Shown: positions 1 through 8,763 of the stretch, one piece after another
Layout of the letters: each line of letters starts with the position of its first letter
How positions within the stretch are numbered: position 1 is the stretch's first letter
Assembly: GCA_023375785.1 (NCBI GenBank)
Contig: SZWC01025864.1
Span: 1 to 26,436 of the forward strand
Direction: 5' to 3'
Source of the DNA: Penium margaritaceum
Lineage: Eukaryota; Streptophyta; Zygnematophyceae; Desmidiales; Peniaceae
Length of the DNA stretch: 26,436 bases
Program-made: the position numbers and the translations under genes
Notes under the pieces: model-generated
Told to the model about the DNA's origin: nothing
The model's database searches: none
What the model saw: the letters and a program-made list of their open reading frames with translations, nothing else

Positions 1-264
1 CAAATATTGCGATAGCGTACAATGAATGTAAAAGTGGTGACATGCAACCACATTCGCTCGACGTTGATGTGGATACATGTTTCTTATGGGTGCATGTGTC
101 ATTTGTTACATGTGTGTAAGCGGGTTGCTCATCCCTCGTGGACCACGCATTCGCGTCTTCTCGGTGTGTGAGAAAACCAATGCTTGCAAGTTACTTGCAG
201 GTCAGGTTCAATGTGAGGGTTACGGCCGAACCCCATGTGAGTAGCTCACATGGTTGATTCAATC
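1..264. other. Unassigned flank with a short perfect inverted repeat
   Basis: No coding region or recognisable element is visible. A perfect inverted repeat with 9-bp arms (CCATGTGAG / CTCACATGG) and a 3-nt spacer lies at 233-253, just outside the end of the copia LTR that begins at 265. This may be host DNA or another decayed repeat; the sequence does not decide. Confidence 0.4.
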
Positions 265-668
265 TGAGAAATCACTAGGATGCTTCCTAGCCTTGCCGTT
301 GCCGACGTGGCGACACTCTCCAGTCTGTTAACGCACTAGCAAGCAAGCAGGTGCAAGAAACAGCAAGGGTTAGGCAAGGGAGACGCTCAAAGTCTCATAA
401 GCTCCAATAGCTAAGCAATGCAGAGAGGAATGACAATTGACAAGTACACAGCATAAATACCTGCTGCGATTGGAGAAAAACTGCACAGCACCCGACCAAA
501 CACTAGAGACATAGTGGCAATTGTCTAGCAGTTGCTGGTGGGTGGAGCCACTGACACGTCGCTGCTCTGGCTCCAGCTGGGTCCACATCAGAGATTTGCA
601 CGAAACTGGACACGGCCGAGTGTTCATAGTAAGTTGTACAAACAGACGGAACAACTCTCATCACAACA
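265..668 (-). repeat. 3' LTR of element A1
   Basis: On the minus strand it begins TGTTGTGATGAG directly after a G-rich polypurine tract and ends TTTCTCA, so it has the TG...CA ends of an LTR. About 230 bp at its downstream end (roughly 265-490) align with 7308-7510, which sits next to the primer site; this pairing identifies it as an LTR. The remaining ~175 bp (U3 side) has no match at the other end. Confidence 0.8.
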
Positions 669-678
669 CTCCCCCATG
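669..678 (-). other. Polypurine tract of element A1
   Basis: The minus strand reads CATGGGGGAG immediately before the LTR start TGTTG. A G-rich tract ending in GGGGGAG next to TGTTG is the usual plus-strand primer of plant copia elements. Confidence 0.7.
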
Positions 679-765
679 ACCCGATGGTACGCATGTCCAT
701 ACACGTACAGAATTGACAAGTGCGCGACACGATGCTCAATGGTCCATGCTCACACACTGCCACTC

Positions 766-1659
766 TTAGCCACTCTCAGGCAAGGGGCAAAGTCCGACGG
801 AACGAATGGCCACCATGAACTTTTCGCACACCAGTGCCTTGGTCAGGAAGTCATCGCGCTGCATGTCCGTACCGACCCAGATAACGGAGATCACTTGTTG
901 CTCCAGAAGATCACGCACAAAATGATGCTCAACAGCAATGTGCTTTGTGCGTGCATGAAATACACCATAGTTCTCTGCATTTATGATAGCACTATGTTTT
1001 TCACAGCGTGGAATGATGCCAGGCACAGACTGATGCAACACACGCAGCAGCCACACCGCCTCAATAGGCCCAGCCCCCAGCACTACATACACAGCCTCTG
1101 ATGCCATACATGCGATACACCCTTGCTTTTGGCTACGCCATGAAAGAGCGGTACCATGCAACAAGAACGCGTAGCTTGTCCCACTGCGTCAATCAGGGCT
1201 CCACACCCAGTCACAATCTGTATAGCCGTCGACTACCACCAAACGTAGCCGTCGGAAGAGGAGTCGGAGGAACGTTATGGAGATCACAAACCATACCACT
1301 CGCATAGCTGCGTGAAGGGCTCTTGCCCGATGACACTCTGAAAACTGTGCAAGGAGGTTGACCGTGAAGGCAATGTCGGATCGCGTGGTAGTGGCAAAGT
1401 ACATCACGGAGCCAATCAGATGCAGGTACAGGGTTACGTCCACTGTCTCCCCCAACTGTGTTGGGTCATCCACCTTCAGAGCATCCTTCCTTTCAGGTGT
1501 GATGGGGGTGGAGGCTGTGGGAACTGCATGACGGAGGTCAGAAAAATGCTCCCCGACAACGCGGGCGTAACGTGCCTCATGTACCAAGAGTGTCCACTGC
1601 TGGCGATTACGTACCATCTCCAACCCAAGGAACAGTAATGACCAAGGATCGAGGACCAA
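766..1659 (-). pseudogene. A1 pol 3' part: end of RT and RNase H
   Basis: The end of RT reads YLHLIGSVMYFATTTRSDIA, the copia palm/thumb region in which Y...GSL.Y....RPDI is normal. RNase H follows in the same frame: GYTDCDW (first acidic residue), ALSWRSQKQ, SEAVYVVLG (copia usually has S.AEAEY), EAVWLLRVL and TDMQRDDFLTKAL. An in-frame TGA near 1189 breaks the domain between its first Asp and the ALSW motif. The second Glu of the EAEY motif is Val. The frame ends at the stop at 766, about 90 bp before the polypurine tract, as expected for the pol C terminus. The family assignment is secure; the enzyme is not functional. Confidence 0.85.
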
Positions 1660-2772
1660 TGATTAAGGACCAAGGACCAAGGTCCTTCATCCTATAGGCA
1701 GCCCGAAGGAATGCCTTGGCCTCCTTCACGGCCTCCGTAGAAGGAGACACAATTAGGAGGTCGTCCATGTAGACCAAGATGGCGGTGAAGAGCTCAGCTG
1801 TCCATTCAAGAAAGAGGGACGGGTCGGCGTCACTCTGCATGTTGAAGGCATGTTGAAGGTGTGAGTGTACCGGTGATTAACAAGTTCCGCCAACTAGATG
1901 ACTGTTTCAAGCCGTACAAGGGCTTGCACAAGTGCCAGACCTTGTCACCAACCTCAAATCCAGGCGGCTGGACCATATAGATCTCCTCCTCTAAGGTGCC
2001 ATGGAGGAAGACATTGTTCATATCCATCTGGTGCAGCTCCTGGACGTGGTGAGCAACAACCCCAAACAGGGCGCGAGCGGTAGAATAAGGCCAATAGGTG
2101 CAAACGTGTCAATGAAATCCATGCCCTTAACCTNTGCATGTTGAAGGCACGTTGAAGGTGTCAGTGTACCGGTGATTAACAAGTTCCACCAACTAGATGA
2201 CTGTTTCAAGCCGTACAAGGGCTTGCACAAGTGCCAGACCTTGTCACCAACCTCAAATCCAGGTGGCTGGACCATATAGATCTCCTCCTCTAAGGTGCCA
2301 TGGAGGAACACATTGTTCATATCCATCTGGTGCAGCTCCTGGACGTGGTGAGCAACAACCCCAAACAGGGCGCGAGCGGTAGAATAAGGCCAATAGGTGC
2401 AAACGTGTCAATGAAATCCATGCCCTTAACCTGTGACAACCCCTTGGCCGTCAAGCGAGCCTTGTAACGATCCAGTGTACCTTCAGGCTTCACCTCCTTG
2501 CAAAAGACCCACTTGGACCGTACAGCCTTCCACCTGGGTATGAGGTCAACAAGCTAATAGATACCATGCTCACGGATGGCTCTTAGCTCATCCTCACAAG
2601 CAACACGCCACTGGTCTGCATCGTCAGCCGAGAGTGCCTCCTTCAACATGCCTAGATGAGGTGTCGTCAAGAGAGAGGTCGGGGTGGCCAAAATGCACGC
2701 CTCTGGACCCGATCTGACCACAACCAAATCAGCTACGACATCGCAAGTGAGTGAGAATTCACGGGAGACCAA
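1607..2772 (-). pseudogene. A1 pol: reverse transcriptase core, duplicated and frameshifted
   Basis: Minus-strand pieces in order: an N-terminal RT stretch (EALSADDADQWRVACEDEL near 2650, matching the copia pattern W..A...E); MDMNNVFLHGTLEEEIYMVQ with the first RT Asp; LCKPLYGLKQSSSW; then LVYMDDLLIVSPST near 1770, the copia YVDD box with Met for Val and both Asp present. The MDMNNVFL-to-LKQSSSW block occurs twice because of a 298-bp tandem duplication. Just past the DD box the frame breaks in short direct repeats of GGACCAA (about 1640-1685). A working enzyme is excluded, but the catalytic DD pair survives. Confidence 0.85.
1836..2432. repeat. 298-bp tandem duplication inside A1 RT
   Basis: Copies at 1836-2133 and 2135-2432 differ at about five positions by eye (for example CATGTTG/CACGTTG, TTCCGCC/TTCCACC, GGCGGCTGG/GGTGGCTGG). 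A single N at 2134 separates them. Each copy encodes the same RT block. It may be a real duplication or two alleles assembled in tandem. Confidence 0.9.
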
Positions 2773-2817
2773 CTCGTGGCCGACAGGACATGCTATATGT
2801 ACCTCAGTGTAGTCTAC

Positions 2818-3504
2818 CTAGGCACTCAGGCCAAGGTCCTTCGTATCAGGCCTGCCACTTTGAACACTACGAGTCGGGCATCTAGGCGCTGAGTCAGCAG
2901 TCCTCAGAGCCCTAGAAGCGAGTGGTCGGAGATGACCACCGGGCTCGCGCAAGTAGTCGGACACTGAGGTGGTCACCTCCGGCTGCGAAGACGACTGTTG
3001 GGCCAGAGGCGCAATGGAAATGGGTGCATGTACGGGAGTGAGTGTGGCTAGGGATTCTGTCTCTGGCGCGGAATCAGGTATGCTAAAGGGGATTGACACT
3101 GGCACAGAATCAGTTGTGCTAGAGCGGAATGGCAATGGCACAGGATCAGTTGTGCTAGTGGGGACTGACATCGGCACAGGATCAATTGTGCTAGAGGGGG
3201 CAGACACTCGCACGGGAGCAGGTACACCACAAGGGACCGTCACTCGCACGGGACCAGGTGTGCGAGAGGGGACTGATGCTCGTACATGAGCAAGTGTGCT
3301 AGAGGGGATCGACACTAGCAAAGGGCCAAATGTGCTAGAGGGGGGTGATGAGGCTACTGGACCCACAGTCACGATGGCCGGATCATCAACAACCGGAGAC
3401 CGGACCGCGAGTGAGGAGACCCAGTCGGAACCATCCACAGGACTAGACTCCCCCATCCGTCGAGAAGCCACACAGGTAGGAACGTGGTCGGCAGCCAGCA
3501 ACAA
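2818..3504 (-). pseudogene. A1 pol: Pro/Ser/Val-rich linker between integrase and RT
   Basis: A 228-codon open stretch links the integrase C-terminal region to RT. It opens with a segment also found in A2 (ADHVP...MGESSPVDGSDW; A2 18520-18600). It then contains about eight 12-residue units of the type PSST..PV.VSV, encoded by a 36-bp minisatellite, and ends in a less ordered stretch. Copia Pol proteins usually have a low-complexity variable linker here. It has no known catalytic role. The absence of stops over 228 codons contrasts with the broken integrase and RT on either side and may only reflect repeat composition. Confidence 0.7.
3079..3366 (-). repeat. 36-bp in-frame minisatellite, eight units
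   Basis: Units start at 3079, 3115, 3151, 3187, 3223, 3259, 3295 and 3331, an exact 36-bp period. On the plus strand most begin TGTGCTAGAG followed by GGG. A unit length divisible by three keeps the linker open. Units are diverged from one another, so the array is not a recent expansion. Confidence 0.9.
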
Positions 3505-4140
3505 AATGCTGGATAGGTCACGGTAAGTGAGAGCCTAAAAAAAGAGAGCATCTCAACACTTGACAATGTGATGGCGAGCAAGGCCCCAAAATTACCAAAC
3601 CTTTGACCGCGAAGAGATTCCGAGGAAGGTACACATGCGTCCCCGAGGTGAGACTTTAGATTCCTCCTAGTCCTCGGTGTATCAAAGGTAGGCGAGGGAC
3701 CCCCAAACGTGAGTGAGATGCAGATTTACGCAATGATCAAACCACAGCTTGTACGACGTGACATGGCCCGGAAGCGGGCCATGCGACAGGCGGTTCTAGA
3801 CCCACGTCATGTAGGGGAAGCCCTCAAAGGCAAAGGACTCCGGAAGACAACACTCATACCACATAGCACAAACGGCATCCTCCATGGTGCGGTTCCAATG
3901 CTCAGACTCATCTTTCTATTGTGTTGTAACAGGGGCGGAGAGCTGGTGATAGGTACCATGCTCAACAAAGTAGGCATCCATCTCGCCTAAGAACTCGCCA
4001 CCACAATCTGAGCGGAACATGTGAAGGGTGTGACGAGACTGACGCTCAGCAATTACCAGCCACAGGCCGACCACTAGCGCGGCATTGCTCTTGTGGCGGA
4101 AGTTGTAGAACCACCGCGTCTGGGTGAAGTCATCAGTCAG
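3505..4140 (-). pseudogene. A1 pol: integrase core (partial, stops)
   Basis: The minus strand reads LTDDFTQTRWFYNFRHKS, then MFRSDCGGEFLGEMDAYF with the second catalytic Asp (copia pattern RSDNGGEF), then LPESFAFEGFPYMTW, SYKLWFDHCVNLHLTHVWG (pattern PYELWF..KP.L.HLRVFG) and RGRMCTFLG. Several in-frame stops occur, TAG among them. The C-x2-C half of the HHCC finger and the first catalytic Asp region are absent: A2 keeps about 250 bp more at this point. A pair of 12-bp direct repeats marks the probable deletion scar at 4143-4174. Confidence 0.8.
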
Positions 4141-4660
4141 AGTGAGGACATATCAACCCCGATGAGGACATATCTCACATGGCAGAGGCAATGATGTAAC
4201 GATCGATGGTGCTTGGGGGAGAGAACACCAGTGACAAACACATGCATAGAAGAGAGAGGTGGAGAAGAAATAGAGGGATTGTAATGAGACACATCATAGA
4301 GGTCATCAACAAGAGAGGCACTAAGCAAGATGACACGTGCGTCAAGAGAAGTCACTCTGGCAGAGTTAGCAAAGTGCTCAAAAGTGAGACCCATCATGGT
4401 GCACGCATGAACAAAGAGGAGACTGAGCTCAAGAGCAGGGACAAAGAGCACGTCGAAAATGTACAAGGGGCCAGACAGACCATCAAACTGCCCAACCCCA
4501 AATTCCTATGAAGGCAACGACTGACCAGACCCTGTGTGAACGGACCAAACAAGCGCAATAGGACCAAGCACAACGAAGTCACTGCGACGACACGTCATAT
4601 GATGGGTGGCACCAGAGTTAATGATCCAAGTGCAGATCAGCTCACGACCAATCGTTGACA
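4137..4660 (-). pseudogene. A1 pol: protease active site and pre-integrase domain
   Basis: The protease motif reads WIINSGATHHMT on the minus strand. The catalytic Asp of the DSGA box is Asn (codon at 4617-4619). About 140 bp further on the strand reads YIFDVLFVPALELSLLFV, equivalent to the L.DVLYVP.L..NLLSV segment of copia GAG-pre-integrase domains. It ends SPKHHRSLHHCLCHV, corresponding to the H..RLGH half of the integrase zinc finger. A2 has the same arrangement at 10619-11280. An in-frame stop sits between the protease box and the YIFDVLF segment, so this is a pseudogene. Confidence 0.8.
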
Positions 4661-4739
4661 CTGAACAGCATGCCAGATAACATTCTACCTCTATTGAATG
4701 TGTAGCAAAGGACTTAGGACAACAACGAACAGCACTGGT

Positions 4740-6484
4740 TTATGACTCGTCAAGCCAGACGATACTGTCAGGTCCATCCTCATCGCAAGCCAACTGAGCT
4801 CCCCCACAAGCATCATCACGGGAAACAGACGTAGTATGACAAGCTATCTCAGGACCACTCGGGTGTAAAAACACACTCGCACCTCCCTTAGTACGAAGTG
4901 CTAGCACTTGACAAAGCTCCGCGATCGTGTGATCCCGAGGGTCCATATCACCGCTGCTGCATGGTGAAGTTGATGCGTCTACTATAGTCGTGGTCGCGAC
5001 GCGCCCCGTCCGTATGTCACTGGAGGAAGTCTGCTGGACGTGAGCCGCCTGAAGGCTGCGCATGATCCCAGGCCAATCAATGGATTGCTCACACTCCGTG
5101 TAGCGATAACTGCCTCCACAATTGTAGCAGTGGACAGAACGTCCACTTCCACAACTCGTCGGCTGCTGCTGCTGCTGTCCCTTCCGGCGTCATTTTTCTC
5201 CTTTCTTCCCCTGTGTGACAGCTACAATGCCCTCTGTGTGGCTGCCCAGAGTAGGGGAGGAGGAGGAAGCAGTGGAGGTGGGACTGGTGAACTAGGACAG
5301 AGGTGTAGGAGGGGTCGCAGTCACAGTTGTAGCAAGTGGACTCTGCTCATGGGCAATAGTAGCCTCATGAGTCGATGTGGCCTGGAGGAAGTAGTCATGG
5401 GTCCAAGGGAGCAGCTGTAGTGTCTCTGACAACTCAGAGGAAGCCACACGGTCGAAGCCCTTAAAGAGCTTCACGTGGTCCAAGTGCGCCCCAATCATGA
5501 TGGTGTCGAGTACCCACAGGTGCGTCCTGCCATCGGTGTCAAGGCGCGTGTAAAGGAGCATCGCGCGCCTCCTAGTAGTCAGCAACAAGCTCCATGGAAC
5601 CCTAACGCAACGAGTGAAACTCATGCAGTTGGGCCCCCCTCGTGGCATGGGTCTCAGCAGCAAGAAGTGTCAGGGCAGCTTCCAAACCTGGCATGGATCT
5701 GCTCTAGTCCTGGTCCCGGTCTCACCCAGGAAGGGGTGGAAGTTGACCACAGTCTCCCGCGGCATGGCGTAGAACAGACTGCACATTGCTCTTGCTAATG
5801 TTTAAAATTGGTGAGCATCGCGAGTCTGGAACTGGCCGTAGTAGTTAGGCCAAATGCCCTCAAAGCTGGCCCACACCTAAAACAAGGTCTCCTAGCAATA
5901 AAAGCCCTTGTCGGTATCGTAACGGAGAGGGGGTGTCTCAATTTCATTTGGTTGCCGTTGTGTGGGGAGGGTAACCTCAGGCTCGGGAGGTGCTGGACGG
6001 GGTATCAGGGAGATCATCTGTGAGAGAAACGCCTTGAAAAATGATCGCTACTAAATGACGTGCCTGATCCTAACGGTGAGAAGGTGGCGGAGTGAGAGGC
6101 AGTGATCCCAGATGTAACTCACAAAGATGCTCCACTAATCTCGTCCTTGCGTGTATCATCCTCTAGCTCCTCCTCATCCCAAGTGTCAACCTACGATGAG
6201 GGATGCTGAGGCCACGGTACTGTGTAGGGTGTAGACTGCTCAACTGATGGTACAACTCCTGTAGATCCTCCTAGTGGCTGTTGTGAGGGCCGCGAATGAC
6301 CCCGCAGTAACTTTGTGATCTCTTATAATGCGTTAGTCTGCCACTGCTATTGCCGGCGCATCTCATCATGCGTCTGATGTAACTTGTCAATTGCAAGTGA
6401 CTGCGACCTTGGACTCATGATTCCCAAAGAGGAGGAAGAGGAGGGATCTCCTGGCCCTTTTCCCTTGTCAGGCACGGGCGTCAT
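4740..6484 (-). pseudogene. A1 gag region with zinc knuckle
   Basis: The likely start is the minus-strand ATG at 6484 (MTPVPDKGKGPGDPSSSS), chosen because A2 has a comparable ATG at 8764 followed by similar residues. The N-terminal segment ends LHQTHDEMRRQ, shared with A2. The middle region (about 5290-5870) includes MPRETVVNFHPF and LDTIMIGAHLDHVKLFKGF. A zinc knuckle CYNCGGSYRYTEC follows (CYNC at 5118-5129); the His of CCHC is Arg and spacing is one residue short. The C-terminal part has DHTIAEL...ALRTKGGASVF, closely matched in A2 (YTIAELHCLLELRTQEG). Stops and frameshifts break the frame. The gag call rests on position, the zinc knuckle and the matching A2 copy. Confidence 0.7.
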
Positions 6485-7295
6485 CGTAGTGCTCAGTATG
6501 GGACTGAATGTCAAAATGCTGAGAATAGGGAACCTCAATGTTCCCTGAGGGGTAGAAACGTTGACAAAATTTGACGTTTTGACCTCAAAACTGCTGACAT
6601 CACCAAAGTTGACAATGATGTCAGTGTTTTTAGGCTAGGAAGAAAAGAAGCGCTAACGTCTTTTATGCTGGCGCATGTTATGTAGCCCCTGCACAACCCG
6701 TGCTCGCAGATACGTAGGGGTTGTACAGCCTTGCGTAGCTGTTACGCAATGCTGTGTAGTTTCTCTGTAGCTGCGCAACAACAATGCTACGCAAGCTCAC
6801 TACTGCTACTAATGTGGCAGGTCTGTTGCTGCTACGGCCGCCACCACTGCTGTTGCGCTTCTGTAGCCACTATTGCTTCTACAGTGCTGTTGCTGCACTA
6901 TTTCTGCTTCTTCCGCCGTTACTGCATTACTGTTGCTGCTCACGGTTGCTGATTCCGTGGCTGCTACAAGTTGTCGTCGCCACTGCGTGTTGCCGTTGCT
7001 CAGAGCCACAGCTTGGAGCTGTTGGTGCGAGCTGATTCTCCTTTTTTTTTTCATGTACACGTTGGGAGCAAGAAAATGCTTCTTCTACCACTTGGTGCTA
7101 CTGGTGTCGCTCAGCGTGGCTGTTGGAGCTCGTCACTGCCACAGCTCTCTTGGTACAATGGTGGGAATTGTCTTGTGATGTCGCTGCTGCTAACGTTGGC
7201 TACGAGGGATCCCAAGATACGGCAGTGGTGGTGACTCCCATTGCTACCATCGGTGTTGTGTCTCTACAGTGCAACTCAAGGAGAGAGGTCTCACT
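6485..7295 (-). other. A1 leader between primer site and gag, triplet-rich
   Basis: No convincing reading frame lies here. From about 6780 to 7020 the element strand is rich in GCA/GTA/CAA triplets (runs like GCAGCAACAGCA). A2 has similar material in its leader. An inverted repeat with 10-bp arms (CTTGCGTAGC at 6730-6739, GCTACGCAAG at 6786-6795) lies at its gag-proximal edge. Between 6540 and 6630 the sequence aligns with A2 around 8575-8740, just before gag. Confidence 0.6.
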
Positions 7296-7307
7296 ACTTT
7301 GATACCA
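7296..7307 (-). other. Primer binding site of element A1 (tRNA-iMet 3' end)
   Basis: The minus strand reads TGGTATCAAAGT directly after the LTR end CTCA. TGGTATCA is complementary to the 3' end of plant initiator tRNA-Met including CCA, the standard primer of plant copia elements. Confidence 0.85.
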
Positions 7308-7611
7308 TGAGAAACTGCTAAGAAGCTTCCTAGCCTTAGTGCTGCTGATGTGACGACAATATCTAGTCAGCCAGCACACTAGGAAGCAAGCAGGTGCAAG
7401 AAACAGCAAGGGCTAGACAAGAGAGATGCTCAAATTCTCATAAGCTCCAATAGCTTAGTAATGTAGAGAGGAATGACAAATAACAAGCACACGACATAAG
7501 TACCTGTCGCGGTGCACAGCGGGTGACACACGGAAGTGTCAGTTTGTCCTAAAACCGGCCCAAAACCATTGTTTTTGCCATAACTCTGCACACGGGCATC
7601 CAAACACAACA
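7308..7611 (-). repeat. Candidate 5' LTR of element A1
   Basis: It abuts the primer site and ends TTTCTCA on the minus strand, as the 3' LTR does. About 200 bp (7308-7510) align with 265-480. The upstream limit is placed at 7611 because the minus strand there begins TGTTGTGTTTGG, resembling the 3' LTR start TGTTGTGATG. From 7511 to 7611 there is no similarity to the 3' LTR, and the LTR would be 304 rather than 404 bp. The outer limit is an inference. Confidence 0.6.
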
Positions 7612-7743
7612 TTGTCTAAACCTAAACATGCAGAACCTTGAGAAGGATGCTACCATGTGTCACACACACAAGTCCGGCATTGATTGGTGGACAGACAATA
7701 AAAAACATGCAAATTGGGCTTGAGATCTAGTCCACCAAGAAAA

Positions 7744-7776
7744 CTCTAGCGACTGTAGAAGCTAGAGTCGCTAGAG
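7744..7776. repeat. Perfect inverted repeat at the A1/A2 junction
   Basis: Arms CTCTAGCGACT (7744-7754) and AGTCGCTAGAG (7766-7776) are exact complements with an 11-nt loop. The interval 7612-7780 around it matches neither A1 nor A2 and holds no gene that I can see. Confidence 0.8.
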
Positions 7777-7779
7777 GAC

Positions 7780-8763
7780 GCTGTGGACGCTGAATTCAGT
7801 GGCAGTGGCATCATGACGTGACCGCCTCAAGTGGATGGCAGTGCCTGTGGCAGCAACGTGAGTTGCTTCAAATGCCACAGAAGTAGCAACAACAGTGTGA
7901 CAACATGGCAATAACCACATGGAATCACAGAAATAGGGTAGTAGCGGAGCAGTGAGCAGCAGGAGCACAACCATAGCGGCAGTAGCAGTTGAGCAGCACA
8001 ATAGTAGCCACTAGTAGTAGTAGCAACATCAGCAACGGACGGTAGCAGAAAAGAGCAGCAGGAGTGAGTTGGATGAGTGAACAACAGCAGCAGCGGCTGG
8101 CGGTAGAAACATCGAGTAACAAGAGTAACGAGCAGTTGCGAGCGATAGGAACAGTGAGTAGTAGCAGGAGCACGCATCAGTACAAGCAAGCAGTAGTAGC
8201 ATGACAAGAGCAGTAGCAGCAGCAACGACTACATTAGCAAAGCAACATTAGCACTACTAAGGCAATAGCAATAGCAGCAATGGTTGTGTAGTTGCGTGAT
8301 TGCATAGTGCAATAGTAGCAGCCGTGCAACGCGGCAACAATAGTTGTGCAGCTACTGTGCACGCAAGCCTCGTAAAAAGTGTCTGACATTATAGTTAAGC
8401 AGTTGCTCTCCTCCACAGTAGCATTTGTTGTAGCTGTCATCACTAGCAACATCGGTTACTGAGAGAGGGGGTGATGAGGTCTCCCCCCTCACCTTGTACG
8501 AAGTCCCACAAAACCTGCACACAAAAGAGAATCAAACCAAGCTCCCATCAGAGGGTCAGCAAGATTCAGACCCTACTGACATCATCATTCTGTTTGGTGA
8601 CATCAGCAGACCTTGCCAATTTCAACAGAGGAACAGCTTACATCATCATTGCCTTATCCTTTTTTTGTTGGAATATCATTTTTCCCAGCATTTTAAATCC
8701 TCTAGAAACGCTGATGGTTTCCTTTGACCATTTTGGCATCATGATCAACACTGATAGGCATAC
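7780..8763 (+). other. A2 leader with GCA/GTA triplet-rich tract
   Basis: From about 7840 to 8340 the plus strand is dominated by triplets such as GCAGTAGCAGCAGCAAC without being a clean microsatellite and without a long plus-strand frame. The last part (about 8575-8763) aligns with A1 just upstream of its gag: GACATCATCATTCTGTTTGG here matches GACATCATTGTCAACTTTGG in A1. No TGGTATC primer site was found between 7612 and 8763. Confidence 0.6.

Larger units (their letters stand above)
265..7611 (-). mobile_element. Ty1/copia-like LTR retrotransposon A1, degenerate
   Basis: Read on the minus strand the order is candidate 5' LTR (7308-7611), primer site, leader, gag, protease, integrase, linker, reverse transcriptase, RNase H, polypurine tract, 3' LTR (265-668). 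Integrase before RT is the Ty1/copia order. The frames carry many stops and frameshifts, integrase has an internal deletion and RT a tandem duplication. No matching target-site duplication is visible: CAATC lies left of 265 and TTGTC right of 7611. The left end is firm. The right end is uncertain because the two LTRs differ in U3. A diverged copy of the same family (A2) lies head to head on the plus strand. Confidence 0.85.

Noticed and set aside
3060..3366. The regular 36-bp array as a CRISPR-like array
   Set aside because: There are no constant repeats with unique spacers; the whole unit repeats and is translated in frame as a Pol linker.
6731..7234. Overlapping plus-strand frames with Leu/Cys-rich proteins that look like membrane segments
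   Set aside because: They are the complement of a GCA/GTA triplet-rich leader. Composition alone gives Leu and Cys runs, and no start context, partner or conservation supports them.
7771..8225. Minus-strand Leu/Cys/Tyr-rich frames
   Set aside because: Same reason: antisense of the A2 triplet-rich leader.
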